DNA of 64,000 bases from NCBI GenBank assembly GCA_002331025.1, contig DCYG01000020.1, forward strand, positions 1-64,000, read 5' to 3'. Within the stretch, counting starts at the first letter, position 1, and the number at the start of each line of letters is the position of its first letter. The stretch is from Firmicutes bacterium UBA2116 (GTDB lineage Bacteria > Bacillota > Clostridia > Tissierellales > Sedimentibacteraceae). The position numbers and the translations under genes are program-made. This document shows positions 33,672 to 41,695 of the stretch, piece after piece. The notes under the pieces were generated by a model. That model was not told where the DNA came from and searched no databases. It worked only from the letters and a program-made list of their open reading frames with translations.

Positions 33672-34250
33672 CTATTTATTCAAATATTGACTATAAATAT
33701 TAACAGCATTACTTACTGCACTTGTAAATGATTTCGAAGAAATTGTAGCACCTGATATCATAGTATAATCACTATCACTAAATTCAGCACTTGCATCAAC
33801 TCCGGTGAATTGATCCTTAAAGTCAGGCTCTGCAACTTTTGTACCAAGACCGGCTGTCTCTAATATCTGAGTTACAGCAATTCCGGTTATTTTACCTTCA
33901 GGTGAAACACCTATAAACAATTCAATATCTCCGCCGAATCCGGCAACTGTACTCAATGTCTTTATAGCATATCCCATTTGATTGCCCGAGCCATCAACAG
34001 GAACCATTAAATCAACAAATTTTCCGTTTTCAGCTTTTATTGTATCAATCAAAGCTGTGTCTTCATACGGCAAAAATGTATCGGAGCCTGGCATAACCAT
34101 TTCTAATACGGCAGGATCCAAACTTGCTTTTAATTCAACTTCAGCGATCTTATCTTTTGTAAAGTCATTGGTGAAAGCTAATACTCCTGCTGCAATAGCG
34201 GAGATTAAACATAGTATACCACCTAATCGAACTATATTATTATTTTTCAT
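33672..34250 (-). CDS. rnfG: Rnf complex flavoprotein subunit RnfG
   Basis: A 192-residue subunit with one N-terminal membrane helix (about 7-27) and an extracytoplasmic FMN domain. The flavinylation motif SGAT (166-169) with T169 as covalent FMN site is intact. The ApbE transferase that attaches the FMN is not in this window. Overlaps rnfD by 4 bases; its GGAGG site lies within the end of rnfD. Confidence 0.97.
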   Translation of the reverse strand: MKNNNIVRLGGILCLISAIAAGVLAFTNDFTKDKIAEVELKASLDPAVLEMVMPGSDTFLPYEDTALIDTIKAENGKFVDLMVPVDGSGNQMGYAIKTLSTVAGFGGDIELFIGVSPEGKITGIAVTQILETAGLGTKVAEPDFKDQFTGVDASAEFSDSDYTMISGATISSKSFTSAVSNAVNIYSQYLNK

Positions 34251-35191
34251 TTTTTTGCACCTCCTGCTACACCAAATACTTTAGGAACAGCATATTTGTT
34301 TAACATTGGTGTTATAATGTTCATAAGCAATATTGAATATGATACTCCTTCAGGGTATCCGCCTATTTTTCTGATAAGCATCGTAAGAATACCTACACAA
34401 ATTGCATATATTACTTTACCCTTATCAGTAATAGGACTTGTAGCATAATCCGTAGCCATAAAGAATGCTCCCAGCATTAATCCGCCGCCAAACAAATGAT
34501 ATGCAACCATACCTGCACCGTCAGTAATCAAAGCTATTACAGCGACTGTACCAATATATACCACAGGAATTATCCATTTGATCGTTCCCCTGTATATTAA
34601 GTAAATTCCGCCTAAAATAATTAGTATTGCTGATGTTTCACCTAAAACTCCGGGAATTCCGCCAAGTAACATATCTAATACCGAAGGAAGCTGACCTGAT
34701 GCACTGCCTTTTATTATAGCCAACGGAGTCGCTGAAGCTACAGCATCTGTAGCAGGATCTATAAATCCGCTTGTTAAATATGGTGAATATGATGCAACTA
34801 AAAACGCTCTGCCTGCTAAGGCAGGGTTCATAAAGTTAAATCCGATACCCCCGAATATTTGTTTCACTATTGCGATTGCAAATGCAGAACCAATTGCTGC
34901 CACCCACCAAGGAGCAGTTGAAGGTAAGTTAAAAGCTAATAAAATTCCGGTAACCACTGCGCTTAAATCAGTTACAGTAATCGGTCGTTTCATGATTTTT
35001 TGACATACATACTCAGTAACAACTGCTGATATCACTGCTGATATCACTAAAATCATCGAGTTGAATCCAAAATAAAATATACTTGCAACTAGAGCCGGTA
35101 ATAAGGCAATAATAACATCAAGCATTAAACTTTGAGTTGATTCAGCGTCTCTGACATGTGGTGACGATGAAGCAATCAATCTATTTTCCAT
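34247..35191 (-). CDS. rnfD: Rnf complex membrane subunit RnfD
   Basis: A 314-residue membrane protein of the NqrB/RnfD family with about nine helices. The motif DAVASATPLA (150-159) holds the predicted FMN-bearing Thr (T155). The conserved GGIGFNFMNPALAGRAFL stretch and the YPEGVSYSIL region near the C-terminus are present. It probably forms part of the ion path. GGAGG precedes the ATG; rnfC ends 12 bases upstream. Confidence 0.97.
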   Translation of the reverse strand: MENRLIASSSPHVRDAESTQSLMLDVIIALLPALVASIFYFGFNSMILVISAVISAVVTEYVCQKIMKRPITVTDLSAVVTGILLAFNLPSTAPWWVAAIGSAFAIAIVKQIFGGIGFNFMNPALAGRAFLVASYSPYLTSGFIDPATDAVASATPLAIIKGSASGQLPSVLDMLLGGIPGVLGETSAILIILGGIYLIYRGTIKWIIPVVYIGTVAVIALITDGAGMVAYHLFGGGLMLGAFFMATDYATSPITDKGKVIYAICVGILTMLIRKIGGYPEGVSYSILLMNIITPMLNKYAVPKVFGVAGGAKK

Positions 35192-35203
35192 CTGTTTTTC
35201 CTC

Positions 35204-36532
35204 CTATTTAACCTTTTTTCGTCTTGCTAAAATTTCTTTTTTTGCAACACTGATAGTTTCTTTTAATGGTCTCTTAGCCGGACAAATATAAGAACAACCA
35301 CCACATTCTATACAATCTGCCGCATGGAATTCATCAGCACTGTCAAAGTCTCTTAATATTGAATATCTGCTAATTCTGTATGGTTGTAAGTAAACAGGGC
35401 ATATATCTGAACATCTTCCGCACATTATACAGTTTTGTGATTCCGGAAGATTAGCTTCTTTTTTGTTAAATACCAATATACCGGACGTTCCTTTTATAAC
35501 AGGAACTTCATCTGAGAACTGTGCTATGCCCATCATAGGACCACCGTTTATTATCTTGCCGGGCTCTTCTTTATATCCACCGCATTGTTCAATAACATCT
35601 TTAAACGATGTACCAATTCTTACATAAAGGTTTTTAGGATTATTAACTGCACTTCCTGCTACTGTTACAACTCTTTGAATTAAAGGCATACCGGTCTTGA
35701 TTGCATTACCTATTGTAGCAACTGTACCTGCGTTATCTACAACACAACCAACTTCCATCGGAAGTCCGCCTGAAGGTACTACTCGTCCTGTTATTGCCTG
35801 TATTAATCTTTTTTCATCACCTTGAGGATATTTAACTTCCAAAGGTGCTACTTCTATACCTTCTGCATTTGCAACTGCTTCTTTCATAACCTCAATTGCA
35901 TCAGGTTTGTTCTTTTCAATACCAATGTAAGCTTTACTTACTCCCAGTGCTTTCATTATGGCTTTAATACCTATAAGTATAAGCTCAGGCTGTTCAAGCA
36001 TAGTTCTGTGGTCAGCTGTTAAGTACGGTTCACATTCAGCTCCGTTCACCAACAAAACATCAATCGGCTTGTCCGGAGGAGGACTTAGCTTAACATGAGT
36101 TGGGAATGTTGCTCCTCCCATACCAGCCATACCTGCTTCTTTAATAATAGCTAAAATTTGTTCTTTAGTAAGATCTTCCACATTACCCTTAGGTTGTACA
36201 GATTCATGCACTTCAAAATTACCGTCAGATTCTATAACGATACAATTTACCTTTGCTCCTCCCGGTACATAATGTGGTTCGATTTTCTTTACAGTTCCGG
36301 AAACGCTTGAATGTACCGGCACTGACATAAAGGCTTTAGACTCTCCTATTTTTTGTCCAACTTTTACTGTATCTCCAACAGCTACTAATGGGTCGCAGGG
36401 TGCTCCAATATGTTGTGACATAGGTATAACAACAATTTTGGGGTCAACTGCATTTTCAATAGGCACATTTTGAGTATGCTTGTTTGTAGGAGGATGTACA
36501 CCGCCCTTAAATGTAAACAATTTTGTGCTCAT
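35204..36532 (-). CDS. rnfC: Rnf complex NADH-side subunit RnfC
   Basis: A 442-residue peripheral subunit. It contains the NuoF-like NADH/FMN fold (GMAGMGGATFPTHVKL, VNGAECEPYLTADHR) and two [4Fe-4S] motifs (CIMCGRCSDICP and CIECGGCSYICP) near the C-terminus. It transfers electrons to NAD+. First gene of the rnf row. The 185-base gap upstream is AT-rich and should hold any separate promoter, but no sharp promoter or Rex-type operator could be picked out. Confidence 0.97.
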   Translation of the reverse strand: MSTKLFTFKGGVHPPTNKHTQNVPIENAVDPKIVVIPMSQHIGAPCDPLVAVGDTVKVGQKIGESKAFMSVPVHSSVSGTVKKIEPHYVPGGAKVNCIVIESDGNFEVHESVQPKGNVEDLTKEQILAIIKEAGMAGMGGATFPTHVKLSPPPDKPIDVLLVNGAECEPYLTADHRTMLEQPELILIGIKAIMKALGVSKAYIGIEKNKPDAIEVMKEAVANAEGIEVAPLEVKYPQGDEKRLIQAITGRVVPSGGLPMEVGCVVDNAGTVATIGNAIKTGMPLIQRVVTVAGSAVNNPKNLYVRIGTSFKDVIEQCGGYKEEPGKIINGGPMMGIAQFSDEVPVIKGTSGILVFNKKEANLPESQNCIMCGRCSDICPVYLQPYRISRYSILRDFDSADEFHAADCIECGGCSYICPAKRPLKETISVAKKEILARRKKVK

Positions 36533-36717
36533 ATTTTCACCTCTTGTTTTAATTGTTTTATATAATTTACTATATAAAAAGTTATTTAATAATCAAACAT
36601 ATCGATTATAACAGAAAATATTCAATTTTTAAACACCTTTTTTAATATTTTATTAAATTTTATCATTAATTTTGTTAAATAGCAAGCAATGTGTAAAGAT
36701 TCCATTATTTAGTATTG

Positions 36718-37263
36718 TTAATAATCAGACATAGTTTTCATATTTTCACTAACATATTCCTTTATCCAAAGCAGGATATCATTGCTCTTTATATCTGTTT
36801 CTTCAAGTATATTTCTTAATTCCAGAGTGCTTAACACAAATGACTTTTCGTCAGTTATATATTTGTATAATAATTCACAATTATCTAAGGAATTGATAAT
36901 AGTAATAATAGTATCCCCCATATTTCCTATCGGCGCTCTGTCAATATTATCCCTTTCAAAAGTACATTCAACCGTAGTCCCTTTACCAACCTCAGAATTA
37001 ATATTAAAGTAACCGTTACACCTTTCGCATGCCTCTTTTAACAGCGGTATGCCAAGTCCTACCTTCCTTGTTGCCCTTGTGGTATAAAAGGGGTCAGCCA
37101 CTCTTTTTATGGTATCATAACTCATTCCATGACCATTGTCCTTTAAAATTATTTTTATTAAATTGTTATTCTTGCTTTCTTCAATTATTATTTCAATTAA
37201 TTTTGCTCCCGAACTAACGCTGTTCATAGCTATATCAAGTATGTGCATTGATATTTCTTTCAT
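36718..37263 (-). CDS. GHKL (HATPase_c) ATPase without a histidine-kinase core
   Basis: A 181-residue protein made mainly of one histidine-kinase-type ATP-binding domain: N-box DIAMNSVSSGA, G1 KDNGHGM, F-box DPFYTTR and G2 GLGIPLLKEAC. There is no membrane segment, sensor or phospho-His dimerisation domain, and the last 60 residues are unique. So it is a stand-alone GHKL ATPase, possibly a protein kinase of the RsbW type or a partner of the other cassette members. ATG 37263 follows GGAGG by 4-5 bases. It sits between the PHP gene and rnfC. Confidence 0.88.
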   Translation of the reverse strand: MKEISMHILDIAMNSVSSGAKLIEIIIEESKNNNLIKIILKDNGHGMSYDTIKRVADPFYTTRATRKVGLGIPLLKEACERCNGYFNINSEVGKGTTVECTFERDNIDRAPIGNMGDTIITIINSLDNCELLYKYITDEKSFVLSTLELRNILEETDIKSNDILLWIKEYVSENMKTMSDY

Positions 37264-37337
37264 ATATCCTCCAATACATTCCAAATTATAGTAGACTTTT
37301 TCATCATTCATGAAAAAAATGACAAGTTTTTAACCTG

Positions 37338-38027
37338 TCAAATCATTTGTAAATAATCAAACACTCCATCAGCTGATTTAAGTTCCATATAATTAATCGG
37401 CTCGGATATATCCGTCAATATGTGGGCGTCAGAATTTATCAATAACTTATATTTTTTCAGCAGCTTATCCTCTATATATAATTTATTGTATATCTCAATA
37501 AAAACGAATTCTAAATTGTCAGGTATAAAGCCTAATATTCCCAATATGCCGTTTGATTTTTTATTTATATGTGCCGGAACCATAATACCACGGTATTCTT
37601 TTGTCATAAGCTCTAGTTCCTTAAGGGAAAACTTTGATGCACTCAATAACAATTTATCTAAATTCCCTATTATTTCATCATCCTCGTTGTATATATTTTG
37701 CTGTCCGAACAGTGCAGGGTTATTTTTAATATCAGGAAGCGATTCATATATTATATCTCCGAACTCTGATGCTTCATAAAGATTTCTAAAATAACAAAGC
37801 ACGTGAACCTCTTCCTTAGTTGTAACCTCTATACCCGGTATTATCTTAATTTTATTATCACTGACTTTTATTACTGCGGGAATATTTTTCGTCGAATTAT
37901 GATCCGTCACGGATATTATATTCAAGCCTTTTATATAAGACATATTAACTATATTATTTGGTGTCATATGTATATGGGCACAGGGAGATAAGTCAGAATG
38001 AATGTGCAAATCATAATAAAATTTCAT
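37338..38027 (-). CDS. PHP-domain metallophosphoesterase
   Basis: A 229-residue PHP-domain protein. Metal-binding motifs: DLHIHSDLSPC (6-16), TDHNS (about 41-45), the GIEVTTKEEVHVLCYF stretch, VPAHINKKS, and INSDAHILTDI near the end. PHP proteins hydrolyse phosphate esters, including AMP or phospho-amino-acid-type substrates; the target here is unknown. It overlaps the DRTGG gene by 4 bases and belongs to the redox-signalling cassette upstream of rnf. Confidence 0.92.
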   Translation of the reverse strand: MKFYYDLHIHSDLSPCAHIHMTPNNIVNMSYIKGLNIISVTDHNSTKNIPAVIKVSDNKIKIIPGIEVTTKEEVHVLCYFRNLYEASEFGDIIYESLPDIKNNPALFGQQNIYNEDDEIIGNLDKLLLSASKFSLKELELMTKEYRGIMVPAHINKKSNGILGILGFIPDNLEFVFIEIYNKLYIEDKLLKKYKLLINSDAHILTDISEPINYMELKSADGVFDYLQMI

Positions 38028-38356
38028 TTTATTCCTGTCTCATATAACTTAGCAGCAATTTCATAAGCACTTGCTTTAGTTTTAAATACAGGTATGTTAA
38101 GTTCCCTGGCCTTATCCAAAGTTTCCTCCTCAACTTCCATATTTTCAACCACAATTATGCAAGCTAACTCTAGGAGTTCTGCAACCGCAACAGTATTAAT
38201 ATGTGTTTGTATTGTAATCCATGCATAATTCTTTTTAGCCTTAGACATAACTATACTGAGTAAATCTCCGATATAAACACCTTCTATCTCAATATCTTTT
38301 GATGCTTCATACAGCGGGTCAAGATTTAATTTGTCTGCAAAATCTAAAATTTTCAT
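38024..38356 (-). CDS. DRTGG-domain protein (second of two)
   Basis: A 110-residue single-domain protein of the DRTGG type: YEASKDIEIEGVYIGDLLSI, then WITIQTHINTVAVAELLELA and IIVVENMEVEEETLDKAREL. The fold also occurs in CBS-DRTGG pyrophosphatases and phosphotransacetylases, where it may bind nucleotides. Stand-alone versions are found next to hydrogenase-like genes in Clostridia. GGAGGG precedes the ATG. It overlaps the PHP gene. Confidence 0.88.
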   Translation of the reverse strand: MKILDFADKLNLDPLYEASKDIEIEGVYIGDLLSIVMSKAKKNYAWITIQTHINTVAVAELLELACIIVVENMEVEEETLDKARELNIPVFKTKASAYEIAAKLYETGIK

Positions 38357-38373
38357 ATACCCTCCTTCAATTT

Positions 38374-38428
38374 GGGGACATTTCTCCTGTCCCCAGAGAC
38401 TATCACCTTCAAAAAGAGATGTGTCCCC
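38374..38428. repeat. GGGGACA inverted repeat inside the operon
   Basis: GGGGACATTTCTC at the left end (from 38374) and GAGATGTGTCCCC at the right (to 38428) are near-perfect inverted arms; an extra TGTCCCC lies inside. It occupies most of the 83-base gap between the hydrogenase-like and DRTGG genes. No T-run follows, so it may interrupt rather than end transcription. Confidence 0.75.
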
Positions 38429-38439
38429 TTTCCTCTTAT

Positions 38440-39681
38440 TTATTTATTTTTCGCTCTCAAAACTATACAATCATATAATTCAGCCTGGTTGTTATATACA
38501 TCTTCGGCATGGGCATAGCATGTAGGTGCTCCGCATGAACCACAATCCAAACCGGGAAGCAAAGCATTTATTTCCATAATCTTTTCATTTTTAATTACTG
38601 CTTCCTTCATATTAAACTTAATGGGATTATCTTCTGCTTTCAAGTTGAATTTAAAGATTCCCGAATCATACATTTCATCAAATTTATCTAAATCTTCTAT
38701 ATTAAAATTATCTCCGGCATTTTTTATAATGTACTCAATATTATTTTTTGCAATATAAGGGTTTACGACATTAAATGATCCTCCGACACATCCTTCTACG
38801 CACGCTAATGCTTCAACATAATCTACATTATTCAAATTACCGTTTTCTATTTCATCCAAAATGTGTATTATATTTTCCATACCGTGTACGGCAATATAGT
38901 TGGTGAGACCCGCAGATTCTGCCTGACCTCCTGCAATACCCCACTTTAAGCCATTTAAAGCCGGATAAGAGCATGAAATGTCATCTTTTTTAATTTCTCT
39001 GTACAAATCACCGAATATTGTGTTTAGGGGTATAACCCAATCAACCGACGAATGATAATCTCCTATCGGATCCGTAACAGCAAGCAGCTTTGCCGGACAT
39101 GGTGAAATGTAAAACACACCTATTTCTTCATCCTTTAAATTAAATATACTTTTAGCTCTTTCTCTTGCGAGCATTGCACCTATAACCATAGGTTCCTTTA
39201 TATATATTAAATTATCCATTAATGAAGGATATCTGCTTTTTATTAATCTTACCGAAGCCGGACAATTTGTAGAGATGAATGGTCTGATATGTTTCACCTC
39301 TTTGATTTTTCTGTTAATCGCCTTCGATACTAATTCCGCAGACCAGCTTGCATCATAAACAAAATCAAAACCAAGCTTCTTTATTGAATTTTGCACGTTG
39401 CAAATACTCGTTCCTTTAGGGAATTGCCCATAGGTAGGTGTCGATATTATTGCTATTTTACATTTATAAGGAGAATAATTCATTTCCTCGTTCCATTCAA
39501 TTGATTCGGGTGTATATGCATCATAAGGACATATTTTAACACATTCACCACAGTGAATACATTTGGCATTATTGATAAAAGCCTTCTCGTCAATTAACCT
39601 TATGGCTTGAGTAGGACACCTTCTCATGCAATTTGTGCATCCCTTACATTTTTCCTTATCAAACATTATTGAGAAATTCAT
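38440..39681 (-). CDS. FeFe-hydrogenase-like iron-sulfur protein, probably a sensor
   Basis: A 413-residue protein. An N-terminal two-cluster ferredoxin domain (C12, C15, C18, C22 and C41, C44, C47, C51) is followed by a hydrogenase large-subunit-like domain (about 75-345) and a C-terminal cysteine motif (C380, C383, C388, C405; GLDCGSCGAPTC) for a further cluster. The H-cluster regions are STNCPA (C140), SPCPAK (C195) and ALACVEGCVGG (C294, C298): the four cluster cysteines are kept, but the proton-transfer cysteine of TSCCP is Asn139. This matches the putative sensory hydrogenase groups, not a fast enzyme. No HydEFG maturases are in the window. Confidence 0.9.
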   Translation of the reverse strand: MNFSIMFDKEKCKGCTNCMRRCPTQAIRLIDEKAFINNAKCIHCGECVKICPYDAYTPESIEWNEEMNYSPYKCKIAIISTPTYGQFPKGTSICNVQNSIKKLGFDFVYDASWSAELVSKAINRKIKEVKHIRPFISTNCPASVRLIKSRYPSLMDNLIYIKEPMVIGAMLARERAKSIFNLKDEEIGVFYISPCPAKLLAVTDPIGDYHSSVDWVIPLNTIFGDLYREIKKDDISCSYPALNGLKWGIAGGQAESAGLTNYIAVHGMENIIHILDEIENGNLNNVDYVEALACVEGCVGGSFNVVNPYIAKNNIEYIIKNAGDNFNIEDLDKFDEMYDSGIFKFNLKAEDNPIKFNMKEAVIKNEKIMEINALLPGLDCGSCGAPTCYAHAEDVYNNQAELYDCIVLRAKNK

Positions 39682-39691
39682 TTATACCTCC

Positions 39692-40117
39692 CTACAATAA
39701 CACAGTAATCTTGATGAATGTACCCTTGCTGCTTGAAGTTATGTTAAAATCATCAGAATATTTTTTCATGTTCGGCAACCCCATACCTGCACCAAATCCA
39801 AGCTCTCTTATACTTTCGGTTGCGGTAGAATAACCTTCGGTCAATGCAAGATCAATGTTTTCTATCCCGGGACCGATATCCTCGGTAATTATGTCGATTT
39901 TATTTTCATATAAATCACAGTGAAGCATTCCGCCATATGAATGTATCACTAAGTTTATTTCCGCTTCATATGAAACGATTGCAATTCTTCTTATAATGCT
40001 CGCCTCTATCCCCATTGATTTCAATGTGTTTTTAATGGCGCTTGAACCTTTGCCTGCAGCTATGAAATCATTCGCAGCAATATTATAGCTATATCTTATC
40101 AGTAACTTATCAGTCAT
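39692..40117 (-). CDS. Anti-sigma-factor-type serine kinase ATPase (RsbW/SpoIIAB-like)
   Basis: A 141-residue GHKL ATPase of the RsbW/SpoIIAB family: N-box VSYEAEINLVIHSYGG, G1 IITEDIGPGIENI, G2 GFGAGMGLPNMKKYS. Such proteins phosphorylate an anti-anti-sigma factor or hold a sigma factor, but no such partner is next to it. It starts 8 bases before the end of the upstream DRTGG gene and is followed 10 bases later by the hydrogenase-like gene, so the three are one transcription unit. Confidence 0.92.
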   Translation of the reverse strand: MTDKLLIRYSYNIAANDFIAAGKGSSAIKNTLKSMGIEASIIRRIAIVSYEAEINLVIHSYGGMLHCDLYENKIDIITEDIGPGIENIDLALTEGYSTATESIRELGFGAGMGLPNMKKYSDDFNITSSSKGTFIKITVLL

Positions 40118-40463
40118 CGGCTTCTATTCCCTCCATACCGTTTATTGCCAGTAAACTACATGCTTTAAACATTGTATAATCTGTTGAAAGAATAGTTACC
40201 CGATTCTCTAAAGCTAAATCTATTGCATCCTGACAAGGTCTTTTACCCCTGACAAATAGCACAGTAGACATATCAAGCATTTCAGCCGTTCTTATTACCT
40301 GAGAATTGTTCAATCCGGTTATAAGGAGCGAATCACTTTTGACTAACGCTAAAGCATCACTCATCAAATCACTTGCAAATCCATATTTTATATCGGTATT
40401 TTCATTACTGAAATCTGTTATCACCTCAGCGTTTAATATTTCTTTAATTTCTTTAATTTTCAT
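40110..40463 (-). CDS. DRTGG-domain protein (first of two)
   Basis: A 117-residue single DRTGG-type domain: IKEILNAEVITDFSNENTDI, YGFASDLMSDALALV, SLLITGLNNSQVIRTAEML, VLFVRGKRPCQDAIDLA. It is clearly related to the second DRTGG protein at 38024-38356 but differs in its N-terminal part. The likely role is ligand (nucleotide) binding in the signalling cassette. Starts 12 bases after the PhzF-like gene. Confidence 0.88.
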   Translation of the reverse strand: MKIKEIKEILNAEVITDFSNENTDIKYGFASDLMSDALALVKSDSLLITGLNNSQVIRTAEMLDMSTVLFVRGKRPCQDAIDLALENRVTILSTDYTMFKACSLLAINGMEGIEADD

Positions 40464-40475
40464 ATTATCCTCACT

Positions 40476-41348
40476 TTATTCGAATAAATTTACAATTGAT
40501 GCCTTCCCGCCTACGCGAACATCTAAAGTACCATTAATATTTTCAACCTTTACAAATATTTGACTTGCTTCATTCATTGATTCGCCCTGAATAACCGAAA
40601 ATTCATCAGAAATTATATTCTTACCGTATAGCAGACACCCTAATGCTCCATTTGACGTTCCTGTTGCACATTCTTCATCTATTCCTACCCTTGGAGCAAA
40701 ATTTCTCGCAAACACCTGATTATTCTCAATCGTATAAACATGGTATCCTACCACATCATAAATATGGGATAAATCATTTATTAATTTCATATTTACATCA
40801 AGCTTATTTAATATATCTCTTGACTTAACCGGAATTATTACGTCCTTAAGTCCCGTTGATACAATTGTAGGTTTTATGATTATATCCTTTAGTCCGATGT
40901 TTTCAACAGAAATATTTAAGGATCCGGCAATTTCCCCCAAATCATCACCATCAAATTCATCATATATTTGAGGAGTTTGTTGTTGCATGAGAACATAATC
41001 AATTGTGCTTCCTTTAAATACGGCATCAATTTCAAGCTTGCCAAGCTTAGTATGCTGATGAACCTTTTTAATTTCATTGAATCCCTTGATATGTCCTGTC
41101 AACCCAAGATAGAAAAAGGCTGCAATAGTCGCATGACCGCACAAATCCACCTCGCATAGAGGAGTAAAAAAGCTGACATTATAGTTGTTTTCATCGTCCA
41201 TCAATACAAAAGCTGTTTCAGATAAACCTATGTCTGCTGCAATTTGTTGTTTTTTCTCGTTTGTTAATTCTTTGTCAAGCAAAAATACACCTGCGCCATT
41301 CCCTCCGCTGTCCTTATACGTAAACGCTTTCAGTATAGCACCTTGCAT
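40476..41348 (-). CDS. PhzF-family isomerase/epimerase-like protein
   Basis: A 290-residue protein of the PhzF/DapF-like fold: AFTYKDSGGNGAGVFLLD near the start, GLSETAFVL, FFTPLCEVDLCGHATIAAFF and DEECATGTSNGALGCLL. The usual catalytic Glu of PhzF is E46 in LSETAF. The reaction is unknown in most bacteria. It is the first gene of the row leading through the redox cassette to rnf, though it may only be a neighbour. Confidence 0.9.
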   Translation of the reverse strand: MQGAILKAFTYKDSGGNGAGVFLLDKELTNEKKQQIAADIGLSETAFVLMDDENNYNVSFFTPLCEVDLCGHATIAAFFYLGLTGHIKGFNEIKKVHQHTKLGKLEIDAVFKGSTIDYVLMQQQTPQIYDEFDGDDLGEIAGSLNISVENIGLKDIIIKPTIVSTGLKDVIIPVKSRDILNKLDVNMKLINDLSHIYDVVGYHVYTIENNQVFARNFAPRVGIDEECATGTSNGALGCLLYGKNIISDEFSVIQGESMNEASQIFVKVENINGTLDVRVGGKASIVNLFE

Positions 41349-41489
41349 ATATCCACCTCATTCATTTATTTCCGCCACCTACAAAGACGGGTTTTATCTT
41401 AATTTAATTATAATATAGCAGTAAAATTTTTACAAGAATAATTAACTCCATATATAATATTATTCCAATAATTGTATATTAAAATTTTC

Positions 41490-41518
41490 TTTACAAATCT
41501 TATATATTACCTTATAAT
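41490..41518 (+). promoter_or_regulatory. Promoter of tRNA-Leu
   Basis: TTTACA (41490-41495) and TATAAT (41513-41518) with a 17-base spacer, 13 bases before the tRNA. It is one of the best sigma-A promoters in the window. Confidence 0.8.
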
Positions 41519-41531
41519 AATAAAGCATATT

Positions 41532-41614
41532 GCGGTTGTGGCGGAACGGCAGACGCACTAGCTTGAGGGGCTAGCGAATGTATATTCGTGGGGGTTCAAA
41601 TCCCCCCAACCGCA
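41532..41614 (+). tRNA. tRNA-Leu (anticodon GAG)
   Basis: Acceptor stem GCGGTTG/CAACCGC closes (41532-41538 with 41607-41613), with discriminator A at 41614. The anticodon arm CTAGC-TTGAGGG-GCTAG gives anticodon GAG. A long variable arm (GAATGTATATTC) and the T arm GGGGGTTCAAATCCCCC confirm a class II tRNA. The CCA end is not encoded. It is a lone tRNA with its own promoter and terminator. Confidence 0.97.
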
Positions 41615-41616
41615 TA

Positions 41617-41657
41617 AAAAAGATATAGCTTCTGCCAATGAGAAGCTATATCTTTTT
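41617..41657 (+). terminator. Terminator of tRNA-Leu
   Basis: Perfect 17-base stem, 41617-41633 with 41641-41657 (AAAAAGATATAGCTTCT and its complement), 7-base loop, with the Ts of the right arm as the U-run. Confidence 0.9.
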
Positions 41658-41695
41658 CAATAAGACCATTGCCTGTCATTCAATAACTTGTGTTC

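Noticed and set aside
36533..36717. Possible Rex operator upstream of rnfC (TTGTTAAATAGCAAGC)
   Set aside because: Only one half matches the TTGTTAA-type consensus; the second half is too poor in such AT-rich DNA.
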